Origin: Amoebophrya sp. AT5.2
Lineage: Eukaryota; Sar; Dinophyceae; Syndiniales; Amoebophryaceae
Length of the DNA stretch: 45,416 nt
Assembly (NCBI GenBank): GCA_005223375.1
Contig: RXOD01003849.1
Span: 1 to 45,416, forward strand
Reading direction: 5' to 3'
Shown: positions 12,401 through 25,191 of the stretch, one piece after another
How positions within the stretch are numbered: the first letter of the stretch is position 1
How the letters are laid out: every line of letters begins with the position of its first letter
Translations under genes and position numbers: made by a program
Notes under the pieces: generated by a model
What the model was told of the DNA's origin: nothing
The model's database searches: none
What the model saw: the letters and a program-made list of their open reading frames with translations, nothing else

Positions 12401-15400
12401 TTCAGCGTGGAGGCACTCGCAGACTACGGCGTGGAAAAGGTCCGCGTGAAGGCGGTTACGCGCATCCTGCACCGGTTTGCGGAGGCGCGCGCGCGCTGCT
12501 CGTGGTGGGAACTGAAGGAAAAGAAGAAGAACCTCCAGATCGACCGCGAGTACCTCTTTTTCGTGCCGCAGCGAATACACCAGGGCAACGCGCTGCGAGA
12601 CATTTTGCGGTTCCTGCAATTGGATGGGGATCAGCATGCTGGGCCGACGTCGAGCGCGGACGGAGGAGATCTTCTCGAAGAAGACAGTAGAAGCAGGGGC
12701 TTGCGGAGTACTAGCGCGTCGAAAGAGCAGTCGTTGGGCGAAGTGTTCGTCCGAGAGGATCCGCGGTCGGCGGGTCCGCTTGGATCGTTTGTGGTCCTCT
12801 GCACGGACGCACATGTCGTGGAGAAGGCGCGCCTCTCGAGCCACTTTCAATCGGAACTTGGCCAGCGGCTCACGCGCGTGTTGTGCCGCTACCGCGCTGA
12901 GTTCAGCGTCGACGGCGTGGGTGGCGGCACGAGCACGCAGAGCGCAAACGAGGCTGGGCCTCTGCTGCTGCCCGACGGCCACATTCTGGTTTGCGCGTTG
13001 GAATACCAACGGCGCCCACCGGGATGGGGTAAGCAAGGCAACGCGAGGGCATGCGCGGCCGCAGCCGCGGACGAAGCTCCGGCGACCGCTGCGGGAAAGG
13101 ACGGCGGTCCCTTGGCGGCTCCGACGTCCACTACGGGAGCTCCGCCGCCAATGAGTAGACCTTCGTCTCCACCACAGCAAACGAGCCGTGCCGATGCGGA
13201 ACAAACAAGTTTGGAGACGGCGTCAATGTTGGCGGCCGCGTCGGTGGCGGAGATGAATCAAGTGGACGACCGTTCTTCGGGGGAGGGCCGGGCGACCGAG
13301 CTGACGAACGACCCCGCGATGGAGGCAAGTTCCTCCGGTGGCGACCCCCTGAGCGTGAAACTGGAGGAAGTCGCGGAACAAGCGCCGCTGCCCAAACCAA
13401 CCACTGACTCCGACGCTGCTGGCAGCCGTGCACCAGCGCCGTCCGCGCATTTTGCGGCGCAGGAGTTGCCCGCGGCGGAGCTGCCTGCCTGGCAACTCGA
13501 GGAGGATGAGTTTTTGAAACGGTTCGCGCACTTGCACATGAAGCAGGACCAGCCGGGGTACTTCTCGCAGTTTTCGTCGGTAGCGGACGAGGTCTACGCG
13601 CCCGAGCCGTCGGCATACCCGGAGAGGTCTAGCTACCGCATTTCCGGGGAGAGTGCGCTGTTGCGCGTCAGAGAAGTCGCGCGCGTAATTCCAAAGTACT
13701 TGGTGGAACTTGCGTACGAGCCTGGCGGCGGGTACGAAAGCTTCATCGCGTCGCGAGCTAAGAATCTGAAAGAAGGTGGTAATCCGCCGTCGAGTGCAGG
13801 GACAATCGCTGCTGCTCCCCCTGCGGCATGCGGAGGTAAAGCTGATAGCAGTGGGTCGAGAAACAGCTTCTTGCTCCCGGTCACCTCGCAGATGATCGCA
13901 AAGCCGCCCGGAGGCGGAAAGCCGGGCGCGGGGTCTGGGCAGTTAGCCGGGACAACGTCGTCGCCGAATTTGCTGGATGTGCCGGGGGCGCGTGCGCAAA
14001 CGCCCTCAGGTGGACGACGGACGGACTTGCGGCCGCCACTTCTGGTAGCCAGCGCCGGCTCGAGTGCCTCGAACAGCCGCTCGAAACTGGAGAAGTCCGG
14101 AAATACGTCTTCCAAAGCGGGCCACCACCAGCAAAATTCAGGGGCGATGGGCAGTGGGCTTGATTCCGCCTCGAGGGCCGTGCAAAGGCAAGCACGCAAG
14201 CAGGACCTCTTTGCCGACGTCAGCGAGGCGTGGGGAAAAATGCTGTACCTCGTGGAGAGAAATTTCTTCTCCGTCCGCACGTTGAAGGACATTCCGGGAC
14301 TGCGGGGCATGGTGAAAAAGAACAGCTTGCTGAAAACAGTGTTGCGCGAGGGCACCAGTGCGACGACGGAAAAACAAGAAAAGCCGGAACATAGCAAGGC
14401 GGGTACTGTGGTGGGAGAAACCAGTACTACTGAGGTCGTGGAGCAGACTACGAAAGGTACATCGTTACAAGGGCTGCTGGCAAAAGCCAGTGCCAGGTCA
14501 CACTACCTTGAGGTACTGCAACTGCTGATGAGCGCCGGAACGACTGCGTCGAGGGGGGGGGATGCCGACAAAAACGGCGCGGACAGCACATCAAGCGCCG
14601 GTTTGCACCAGATCACGTGTCTGGAGCCTGAGCACTTTTCCGACGCAGACGATGACGTGCTGCTGCACTTTTACCGGCACGGAGAAGTAGTAGATGCCTC
14701 TGCCGCGGCAGCCGCAGGCGCGCCTCCTGGTGATGATGCTGAAGCAAACAAGAATCGCGACGCCGACGCACAAGGAGGCACGAGCAAGAGCAAGGCAATC
14801 GCCAACGATCCAGAGGACGACGCGCTTCTGTCGAGCACCCCATCTTTGGACGACGTGAGCACGACGATCGTGCGCAGTGGGAGTGCCAGTGGCTCCGTGT
14901 TGACGCTCGTTTCGCAGCGCATCGTGAAGCCAACGCCAGACTCAGTCGTGTCTCTGGATTTGCACCACCGCGGGGTCCGCCGCTTCAACGTCGACTTGCA
15001 GTTTCTCGTGTCCCTGAACCTCTCCGGAAACCAGGTCGAGAGCTTTCGTGCGATCGGCAGGTTGCCCGCGCTCAAAACGCTGAATCTGTCGCACAACCTC
15101 ATCCAGCGGGTCGTCGACGCCAGACCGGTGTTTCCACCGCCGCGTCCCGGAGCAGGTGACCAGCCCCCGACGACTGCACCGGCCTCCTCCTGCCTCTACC
15201 CGCGGTTGGAAACGCTCGACCTCCGGTGGAACGCGGTCCTCGAGACCACTGAGCTGCTGCCCCTCTTTGCGCACAACCACATCATCAGCCACGAGAGACT
15301 CCGGTCCCTGTACCTGCACGGCAATCCGGTCTCCACCCTCCACCCCGTCGCGCTGCAGGCAGCGCTGGTACAGGAGCTGTACGTGCCGCAACTCGTACTG

Positions 15401-18400
15401 GACTTCGCTGAGGAGCTAAAAAACGGGGTGATCTGCATCCCCGAAGTGGCGGAGGGCCTTCACACCGAGACCCAGCGCAAGCGCGCCACCGAGAAGTTCG
15501 GCGTGGTTCTTGACGAGACCTTCCTCGCGGACGCGAAGAAGTGGCGCAGCACGCTGAAAGCGCACGTTGTGCAGTACATCGTGAGCGAAACATCGGGCGG
15601 TGGCGGTGGAGTTGTCGGGGGTGTAGCGCCTCCTGGAAGAAGTCTGCTGTCGCCGTCATCGCCAGGAGACAACGCGCTGATGATGACATCTCCGTCTTGT
15701 GGGGGTGGAGGCTTCCTGCAGGGTGCGGAGATCGTAGGCGCGCACATGGGGGCGAAAATAACCGCGACTCCCGGAATGGACCTGCAGCGGGCCATCGACG
15801 GAGCTCTGGTGTTTTCCAGCGCCCCCGGCGGCGGAGTTTCGGGGTGCGGCAGAGCACGCGCCGGGGGTCGTGGGGCCAGTGGTCATAAACTCTTCGCAAC
15901 GGGGGAGGCGCCGCGTTTTTTCTTGGAGGGCGAGCCGCTACGATTGCCGCTCACGGAAGCAGCGACGATGCGCGTGTTGCACTGGCTAGATGAGGACAAG
16001 ATGGACGCGCTCGTCGCGCGCGGCGTCGCGGATACCGAGCAGAGCGGAAATAACCGCTACGACTTCGGCTACGCGCACGAAGTGCGCATGCTGGCGGCGT
16101 ACTTGAAAGAACGACTAAGTGTCGACGGTCAACAGCATCCTTCCGAAGAAGCAGTTGTAGACGATCAACAGTACCCACCCCCGCAAGTGCCAGAAGAGGA
16201 ACTGCTCACGGCGCTGCAGCGCGGCCTCGTCCGCGGACCGACGGAGATGCTGTTTGATGAGGATGCGCGCGAGCTGGGATTTGGGAAGTGGCGCGGCTGT
16301 GGCGCGTCTGAAGTTCTGTTAGAGCAGCAGGCGCGGCTCTTTGCGGTCGACCTCGTCGAGAGCGGGAGCGCTGTTTTTTCTCCGGGAGATCAGGGCTCGT
16401 CACCCGGTGCAGCGCAGCTGGCATCCCCTGCGCAGCAAGGAGAGGGGGATGCGCCGATCAGCACCAGAACAGTCGGGAGAACTGGTTCTTCGAGCGCGCT
16501 AGCGCACCTGCAGTTCGAGCTGGAGCCACTTCTGACGCAGTCGCAGCACTTCGGCGAGGGCGAAGAGTTTTTGGAGGCTTTTGTGCGCGGGTGCCGCGAG
16601 CACGCAGACAGCAGTTCCCTAGTGAAAACGATTGCCGCCGGCCTGCGATACGCCGAAAAGGAAATTCCCTTCTCCGACCCGTCCGAACTAGCCGAAGCGA
16701 CCGCCTGCGTTGCGCTGCGGCTTTGCCGCGGCGCGGGGAACAGCAGCTTCAGCGCGGTGGAGGACGAGGAGGAGATCGACGACTTTTTCCAGGAGATCGA
16801 CGAGCTGATCGCTTTCGAAATTGCAGACGAGGCGGAAGCATTGGACGTCAATCCCGGCTCGGCAGGCAGCGCTCCTCCTTGCGTTGATGTAGTGCGGTTT
16901 TTCTTCCGCAGCATGTATTTGTGGTTCCTCTCCAGTCTGGACCTCTCGGGCTTGGGGGCGCGCGTGCTTCGCACTGTTTTAACCTACCTTGGCGGTCGCA
17001 CCTGCAACCTTCGCAGACTGCATCTGGGGGGCAACGCGCTGAAAGACGCGCCTGTGGACTGGGACGAAGCAGGGCCTCTGGGAACGACATTTGATGCGGC
17101 AGGTAGTGGGCTCCCCTGCGTCGAAGAGCTGTGTTTGAACGACAACGAGCTGACTTCGCTCGCTGGGCTGCAAACCAAGTTTCCCTCGTTGCGTCGGCTG
17201 GACGCGGACTCGAACCGCATTGCGGACGTCGCAGATCTTTTTCACTACCCGTATAGCGTGCAGCTGCTGCAGGTGTCGCTCGAAAACAACTTCATAGACA
17301 GCCTTGACGGGTTTGCCCAGCTCGAAAACGTCGTTGAACTCTACCTGTCGCACAATCTCATTGAGGAGCTGCGTGCGGTCTTGGCTCTGAAGAACTGTGC
17401 GCGACTGCGCGTGCTCGACCTGTCGGGCAACCCCTTATGCACGGCCGAAAACCCCGGCGACGAGCAGAAGGCGCCGGAGGTGAAGCCAAACCAGTTTTCG
17501 GGGGCGCTAGAATCGCGACTGCAGCTGCAGGGCGTTGGGCGCGGCATACGAACGGAAAAGAGGATACAACTAGCGGGCAGCGGGGAAGGCGCGCCGGGGG
17601 CCGATGCGAGCGTTGCGACCAGGGGATCCGCATCGATAACTCTAAAGCGGGGCTTCGGAACGCGGACGCCGGGCAAGTTCGGGAATGCAGGTAGCGGCAA
17701 CAAAGAAACGGCCGGGGCAGCGACTCTCGACATCACGAGATACGCCTTTCTTTCTGGAACCGCATCCGCAGCGCAAACTGCTGTCGGGATTTCGCAACAG
17801 CCACTACCGAGAAGTGCCAGCAAGACCGCAGCATCGGCAAAAAACTCGACGTCTCTCGAGGCATCGCAAATGTCCGACGTAGCACTCGCTCGCGAGCGCG
17901 CCCGCAACTACCGGCTCTACGTCGTGTGGCACCTGCGGCAGCTGAAGGTACTCGACGGGCTTCCCATCGCTGCTGATGAGGGTGGCGACGCGAAAGAGCG
18001 GTTCGCGGGTCGGCTTTCAATGGAGATTTTGGAAGAGAAACTGGGTCCGACGCCGTCCTGCTTCTACGTGCGCGCCATTGATTTGGAGGGGTTGAAGCTG
18101 CGTGAGCTCGGGGCCTTGCTTCAAGACGAGGTGTTCCCGTCCCTGCGGGAACTGGTTTTGGACGACAACCCGATCTCAAGTTTGGAAAGCTTAGGTCCCT
18201 GCACGAAGCTGGTGATTTTGAAGTGCTGCAAGACAAAACTGAATGATGTGGGGAAGCTGGGCGGCGGCGCACCGCGGGAACCCATCGGCAGGGGCGGAAG
18301 TGGAACAGCAACAGTTGCCACCGGCGATCTGGCGGCGCGCGGGGGTGCGGCGCACGGTCCCGCCTCTGCGACGTCAGACAAAACCTCGTCGGCAGTCTCC

Positions 18401-20146
18401 GTGCCTGCGTCTGCGTCTAACGGCGGACTGCGCCACAGCACCAATCTGCAGGTTCTCGAGTTGCGCTTTAATTCCATCGCCGACCTCTCGCAGTTTCCAC
18501 CATTGAAGAGCCTCCGTTACCTGAATCTCGAGGGGAACGACCTCCGGGAGATCGGACGCTGCGTTTTTATCGCGCTGGAAAACCTCCGCGAGCTGAACCT
18601 GGACAAGAACAAGCTGAAATCAGTGGACGAGGACGAACTGCTGGGCCTGGTCAACCTACGAGAACTGCGCGCTGAGGACAACAACATCAGAACATTCCGG
18701 CTCAACGTGCTCGTGACGCCGAAACTCCGTCGAGTCCTGCTTGGAAACAACCGCATCACGGACGTGACGTCGGATATGCTCGTGTCGCAGAAAGACCCAG
18801 CGGTCCTTTTGGCCGCCTGCGCGGAGCCGTCGGGCAACGGCTTTCGCCGCGGCTCCATGCCCGACCTCGAATCGAGTCGGCGGCACTCCACTGCGCGGCA
18901 GCATGCGGGAACGGTGAATGGTGGACACACCGGACAGAACCCAGAGGGCGCCGCGGGGACCACCTCGAGCACGAACTTAGAGGCCCTGTCGATTCTGCAG
19001 CTTTCGTTCGCGAACAACGTCTGCACGCGAAAACCACTGTACCGCGCGGCGCTTCTGTCGCGGTTCCCAAATCTCCGGGTGCTCGACGGGTTGCAGCTCC
19101 TCGACGAAGATCAGCGCCCCTTGTCGGAGCGACCGTTGATAACAGGCCCAACGACCGACGCGGCGTCGCACCCGACGCTGTTGACGAGTCCGGGCGGAAA
19201 CTACAACCAGTTCGTGCAGAACGGACCGCATGCAGGCACCGACGGGCGGGCGGACTCATCGTCGGGACCGCCGAACAAGAAGGGCAGCGCGCCGCCGCTC
19301 CCGCACCAGACTGGCGCGTACAAAGTTGCGGCCACCAGCAGAGACCTCCAGCAAGAACATCCCGCATTCTTCAACAGCGCCGTAGCAGCAGGCGGCAGTG
19401 CGCAGGGCGGCGCGACAGCGCCAAACAGCAGTGGTCAACACCAAAACCTCACCGGTGGAGCCGGCGCAGGCACCACTAGTACACTGTGGTCCGGCAGCAC
19501 CCGACTCGGAGGGCCGACTGCCCCCCCACAGCAGCCCAGTCGCGATTTGCGCACCATGACCGAGCGGGTGATAAGCCCCAACCAGCGCATGCGCGTGCAG
19601 CAGATGTCGCTACTGGAGAATCGCCCCGGCATGCCTCGGACCACGGCGGTTCACGTCGTCCGCGAGGGCACGACTGCCAGCAACCTCGCGTCCGCGCTCG
19701 CACCGCCGGGCCTGCCGAACCACTGGAGCAAAAGCGGCAATGCAAGGGCGGGCGCCGGGTTTGGCGGGGGGGCGCCGAGCGGGCCGTCCCAGGCCGGGCG
19801 GCGCGCGAGTTACCCGTACAGCAGAAGCAGCATCGAGCCCGACCGGTCGGCGTACGAGACGTTAAGTCCGGCCATGAACCAGGCAACCTTCCTGACCCAC
19901 CAGGCGCACGAGTTCAGCCACCAAGCGCAACAGGCCTCGTACAACGCCATGATGTACTACCAAGCAGCCATGATGGCTCACATGTACAGTAACAGTGCTG
20001 GAGGGGGAGGGGGTGCGCCTGCTTCCGGTGGACAGGGAGGTGCCGCGGCCGCAGCGAGTGCGGGGGACGCGGCCGCACGGCCGCCGGAGGGTGGGGCATT
20101 TTTGGTAACCGCGCGGGGCATCGAACAGGTGCAGAAGAAGACGTAA
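9432..20146 (+). CDS. Giant LRRC9-like leucine-rich-repeat protein
   Basis: Three exons (9432-9708, 9841-11044, 11158-20146) join in phase to 3489 residues. The start is the ATG in ACCATGG. Leucine-rich repeats of the SDS22 kind (LxxLxLxxNxI) fall in blocks at about residues 115-150, 375-430, 1755-1910, 2418-2590, 2794-3040 and 3094-3150. Features I associate with LRRC9 lie between and after them: a DYGTC...YLTFVLH...LETLDR cap followed by SLFYNARRKF across the second splice junction, a PPWAVAAAELIGRRFSVEAL stretch, IPKYLVELAYE, and FPNLRVLDG near the last repeat. Human LRRC9 is about 1450 residues, so this copy has more than doubled through Ser/Gly/Ala-rich inserts plus a disordered Gln/Asn/Met-rich tail. 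LRRC9 is a poorly characterised protein of ciliated eukaryotes; a flagellar role here is inference. Exon 3, at 8989 bases, is extraordinary beside the short exons of other genes. Confidence 0.8.
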
Positions 20147-21426
20147 AGGAGCGAGAAAACCTTCTCTACTATATTTACTACCTATTTAATACCTGATACA
20201 TAGATGTGCATGAGGATGAGAGAGTATTTCCCGCATGATTCACTAAAACTTAAACTGAACCACGACGCAAACTCTTTTTTTGAAATAACAGACGGCGCTA
20301 ATGTGCTGCAAAGTAATTGTGTTATCGGTTGATGAAGAGCTTGTGCTTGAGTAAGCAACATTTCTAGGACGCTCATACTCGGGACCCTGCTGGACCTGAA
20401 GGAAAAGCGAGTAATTGATTCTAGAGCGAGAGTGAAAAACAAAAATATACCTGAGGAAAAAAGTAGAAAGGATCGAAGGCTGTATAGCGGAACTTTTTTT
20501 TTTTTTCGGGAGAAGTAAAAGTGAAGTAGGTAGTGACAGGCTGTTCAATGAAAGCCCTGCTGAGGCATGGATAGCGTATGAAAGGATAGAAAAGCAGATA
20601 GAAAACGAAAAGACTTAGCACCTGCTGTTGTGTCGATGCAAGAAACAAAACAGAAGTCGTTTGATCTGCGCCATGATGGGCGCCATGTTCTTTTGTCACG
20701 TGTAGTTCACAAGGTTAAGCCTTCCAATGATGAATACGTCGACGTCGTGAAACAAACCGCAACGAATCTGAATCAGAATGCCAAACAAAATCTGCCTATG
20801 TACTGGTTCGTGCAGCATCGTAAATTATAGAAACCATGGTTGTTCTAGTTCTTGTAGTAGTCGTTCTAGCTTCAGGTCCAGGAACGGTTCCAGCTTCACC
20901 GGTGCTGCCAAACTACGAATTCCTTCCTTAGCGATGGGGTTAGGGACATAAATGAATCTACGCCAAGATCCCGTTGCGTGCGTCACCGTCTCTGATGAGA
21001 GGTGACAAATAAAGACGCAGGCTCATATGCAAGATCTAAGTCGTAGGTACAGTACCAGGCAGTTGTCTTCCTCCTCCTCGTCCTGAAGATCCGGTAATCT
21101 TGTATCGATGAAAATTTTCAATTCGGCGCCTCGAACATCAAAAATCAATCTGTCTATCAGAGGGGGATCGTTCTACAACTCCATGACTTTTCTACGTAGT
21201 CATACTCAATTTTCGCACAGCACTGACACCTCAGGAGTTATCCTCTCTCTGTGACGCATAAACACAGACATCTCATCGATCCAATTTTGTCGACACTCCT
21301 GATCCCATTCGCGGCGAAGAAACTATACTTTCGCGTGTCCCGCCATTGCCATATCGTCGCCATTGTTAATGCAGCGCTTTACTCTATCCGACGATACATA
21401 GATTGATAGCTAATCCGAGAGTTACG
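20147..21426. other. Intergenic, AT-rich, no gene seen
   Basis: About 1.28 kb between the LRR gene and UPF1. It is clearly richer in A and T than the flanking exons, and includes a 13-base T run at 20494-20506. Short ORFs occur on both strands (the longest about 100 codons), without motifs. The plus-strand ORF 20630-20830 is the most protein-like, but nothing supports it. The region probably holds the LRR gene's 3' untranslated sequence and the UPF1 leader. Confidence 0.6.
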
Positions 21427-24400
21427 ATGTCGTCGTACCGGTCGTATCACGGCTTGGACTCTGAGTCTGAATTTCGCTCCGAGACCGATTATGAAGTGCA
21501 GTCGGTGAGCACGTGGAAAGTTGGGCTTGGTGGTGACGGAGAAAACTTGCTTGCGGGCCAAACAGATTTGATTGTGGACGAGTTTGACGAGGACGAGCCG
21601 GAGACCATAATATGCGAGGTACTTAGTCGAACGTTCTCACTGCTCGAGTACTCACTTGTGATACGGTCTTTGGGTTCGAACATCAAGACTCCTCACCAAC
21701 CTCGAAGATGCGCCTGTCGATTCCCCACCATTAAAATACGACAGGAAACTTGTCCGGATTACGCGTGCCGGTACTGCCTGACGTGCAACCCGGAGTGCGT
21801 GGTGAAATGCACCGTGTGTAACAAGTGGTTTTGTAACGGAACGAATGCGACCTCGGGGTCCCACATTGTAAACCACATGGTGCGTGCGCGACACCGCGAA
21901 GCTGCGCTGCATCCCGCCGGGCCTCTGGCCGACACGGCACTTGAGTGCTACTGCTGCGGCTCGCGAAACGTCTTCCTGCTCGGGTACGTACCGAAAAAGG
22001 AAGACTTCATGGTCGTGCTCATCTGCCGAGAACCCTGCCTGGTGAACCAGGCGTTCAAAGGTACTGAAGTGTATATGAGACTTCTCGACGTTCATCCGGA
22101 GCGTTCATTGATATTGAAGATTGATTCTATTGTTCCTGAAAAATAAATCGATCCCAATGACGGCAACCCACCGCCTGCATCAGATTCCGAGTGGGACATG
22201 TCTAAGTGGGAGCCGTTGATTTCGAACCGTATGTTTCTTCCATGGCTGGTGAAGGAGCCGGAGGCGGGTGACAAGCGGCGCATGATCACAATGGGGCAGG
22301 TGAACAAGTTGGAGGAGGTGTGGAAGACGAGCCAGCCCAACGCCACGCTTTTGGACGTGGAGCGCGGCGCGTACACTGGTGGAGCTAATTCTGGCGCCGA
22401 GGAGGAGGAGACCACGCGGTCCATCACGCTGCGGTACGAGGACGCGTATCAGTACCAGCACACGTTCGCGCCGCTGGTGAAGATGGAGGCGGACTATGAC
22501 AAGCGCATGAAGGAGAGCCAGAGCCAGCAAAACGTGAAGGTGCGGTGGGACATCGCGCTAAACAAAAAACGGCTGGCGTACTTCCACTTCACGAAGGAGT
22601 CGAACGACATCCGATTGGTGGCGGGCGACGAGCTGCGACTGCGGCACGACGCGGGGGCAGCGGGGCAGCCGTGGGAGTGCCAGGGAACGGTGACCAAAAT
22701 CACGGCGCAGGAAGAGGTCGCGCTAGAGCTGCGGAACGCACGGGAGCACGGGCCCTGGGAAGACGCTGTTGTCACGGAGTACACGGTGGAGTTCGTGTGG
22801 AAATCTACGTCGTTCGACCGGATGCAGGCGGCGATGCGGACCTTCGCTGTGAACGACGTCAGCGTGAGCGGGTAATGAGGGCTAGTAACTGTGATTTTTC
22901 ATTTTCCATGCTGTTCATTTGGACTCCCAGTACCAATTTCATCACGAAAGTTTTTTCTGAAAAACTGATTTGGACTGGCGCCAGGCTATCCAGATCTTTA
23001 CACGTCGGCACATGCAACGCAATTGCACCACAACATCAGGCACTTGTACCACCGACTTTTGGGGCACGAGCCGGAGCCGCAGGAGATCCGTCAGTACGTG
23101 CAGTATCGTCATCAGCACTACGAGGCCCCCAACCTGCCACAGTTGAATCATTCGCAAACCTATGCGGTGAAAAAGGCTCTGACGTCCCCACTGCAGCTTA
23201 TCCAGGGCCCCCCCGGAACCGGTAAAACAGTCACGTCGGCGACCATCGTCTACCACATGTGCCGAAACGCACAGGAACACTGCAGGCAGGAAGGTACAAA
23301 AATATGATCGCTGTTAATATCTTATCTACCTATAATTCCAGCAAGGAACTTTTTGTGTCGGCGTCGAAAATTAAACGCGATTGCTAGTATCAACCCACCC
23401 CCCACGACACCAGGCATTTCTCCGCAGCACGCGCAGGTGTTGGTTTGTGCTCCCTCCAACATTGCGGTCGACCAGCTCGCCGAGAAGCTGCACAAGACCG
23501 GGCTTTCCGTTGTCCGCGTCGTGGCGAAGAGTCGCGAGCACATCGCGACCAATGTGGAGTACCTGTGTCTGCACAAGCAGATCGCGCATCTGGACACCGC
23601 GGACAACCGGCAGCTGCAGCGCATCGCCGAGCTGAAGGCGCGGATGGGGGGCGAGCTGAACCAGGAGGACGAGAAGTTGTTCCGCCAGCTGACGCAGAAG
23701 TGCGAGAAGCTTCTGTTGCACTCCGCGAACGTGATCTGCTGCACCTGCGTGGGTGCGGGCGACGCGCGGCTGAGCAACATGCGGTTCCGCCAGGTGCTCA
23801 TCGACGAGTCCACGCAGGCGACGGAGCCCGAGTGCCTGATCCCGATCATGAACGGCGCGAAGCAGGTGGTGCTGGTCGGGGACCACTGCCAGCTGGGCCC
23901 CGTGATCATGTGCAAACGAGCGGCGAAGGCGGGGCTGCACCAAAGTCTGTTCGAGCGACTGGTGCACCTGAACGCGCGGCCGATCCGGCTGGAGGTGCAG
24001 TACCGCATGCACCCCTGCCTCTCCGAGTTCCCGAGCCACAGCTTCTACGACGGATCGCTGCAAAACGGAGTCACGCTCAAGGACAGAACCTACCCAGACA
24101 TGGGCGGATTCCCGTGGCCGAAGGTATTCATTCGGGCGATCGCCATTTGGATTTGGAACCTTATATTTTCTCCGCTAACTACTCATTGTCCTCATTCATT
24201 TTGCATCGGTCTCAGACTGACACCACATGGACTCTGAGCACGAACGCAAAAAACTGTCTCGGATACACAGGTTAGCCAGCCGATGTTTTTCTACAATTCC
24301 ACCGGGCAAGAGGAGATTTCGATTTCCGGCACGTCGTACCTGAACCGGACGGAGGCCTCTAACATCGAGAAGATGATTGCTTACTTCCTGAAGGCCAAGA

Positions 24401-25191
24401 TCACGCCCGCGCAAATCGGAGTGATCACTCCCTACGAGGGCCAGCGAGCGTACATCACCACGCTTCTGCAGCGGTCGGCCATGACTATGCAGAATCGGGG
24501 CTTCGAGGAAATCGAGGTGGCCAGTGTCGACAGCTTCCAGGGCAGAGAAAAAGACTTCATCATCCTCTCCTGCGTAAGGAGCAACGCGAACTTGGGTACT
24601 TCCTTGCGAATCAACTCTTGGGTTTTAGGTTTAGCTCTAGTTTTTGTTTCCTTTTCATCCTTGCACCTCTCGATATCGATGCTTCGCTCCATATTATTCA
24701 CTTCTTCTACGACAGGCATCGGTTTCCTCAACGATCCCCGGCGTCTGAACGTCGCTCTGACGCGTGCGAAGTACGGCCTGGTGATTTGCGGCAACGCGAA
24801 GGTGCTCGGCAAGGTGTACAAGGGCACCTCCCTCTGGCTCAACCTGCTCGCCCACCTGAAGAAATCCGAGCTGATCGTGGAGGGACCGTTGGCGAACCTG
24901 AAGCCGTGCCAGATCCAGTTCGAGCAGCCCGTGACAAAGTGGGGTTTGGGCGGTGGTTCCGGAATGTTTGGCGACCAGCGCGGCATGGGGGCGATGGCGG
25001 GTGGCATGGGCGCGATTGGCGGGGGTATGGGTGGCGGCATGATGATGGGGTACGGTGGCGGCGCCGGTAACGGGGTGGGGGGTCCGCTGGGTGCCGGCGG
25101 GGCGGGGGCCGGGGGGAACTACTACCATCAACCCATGCTGGACGGCCTCATGCCTGCACCAAGAAGCTACCTGCAGAACGGAAGATACTAA
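21427..25191 (+). CDS. UPF1: UPF1 (RENT1) RNA helicase, nonsense-mediated decay
   Basis: Seven exons (21427-21618, 21745-22060, 22184-22871, 23040-23293, 23414-24123, 24271-24595, 24716-25191) give 986 residues. UPF1 is the ATP-dependent 5'-3' superfamily 1 helicase that marks mRNAs with premature stops for decay in the cytoplasm. Residues about 65-169 are the Cys/His-rich zinc domain that binds UPF2 ([38 protein letters not shown]). A 1B-type insert follows, then motif I GPPGTGKT near residue 455, motif [12 protein letters not shown] near 613, [37 protein letters not shown] and [15 protein letters not shown]. Everything needed for ATPase and helicase activity is visible. The SQ-rich tail of animal UPF1 is replaced by a Gly/Met-rich tail of about 80 residues ending QNGRY. 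All six introns are multiples of three. The ATG at 21427 is the first in the open frame. Confidence 0.96.

Noticed and set aside
13633..14397. 254-codon minus-strand ORF inside the LRR gene
   Set aside because: Antisense shadow of a conserved coding exon, as are the other long minus-strand ORFs (for example 10070-10663, 6444-7439, 12386-13204).
14457..14520. Possible short intron starting GTACATCG in the LRR gene
   Set aside because: Both sides and the interior read smoothly as protein, and the length would be below nearly all other introns here.
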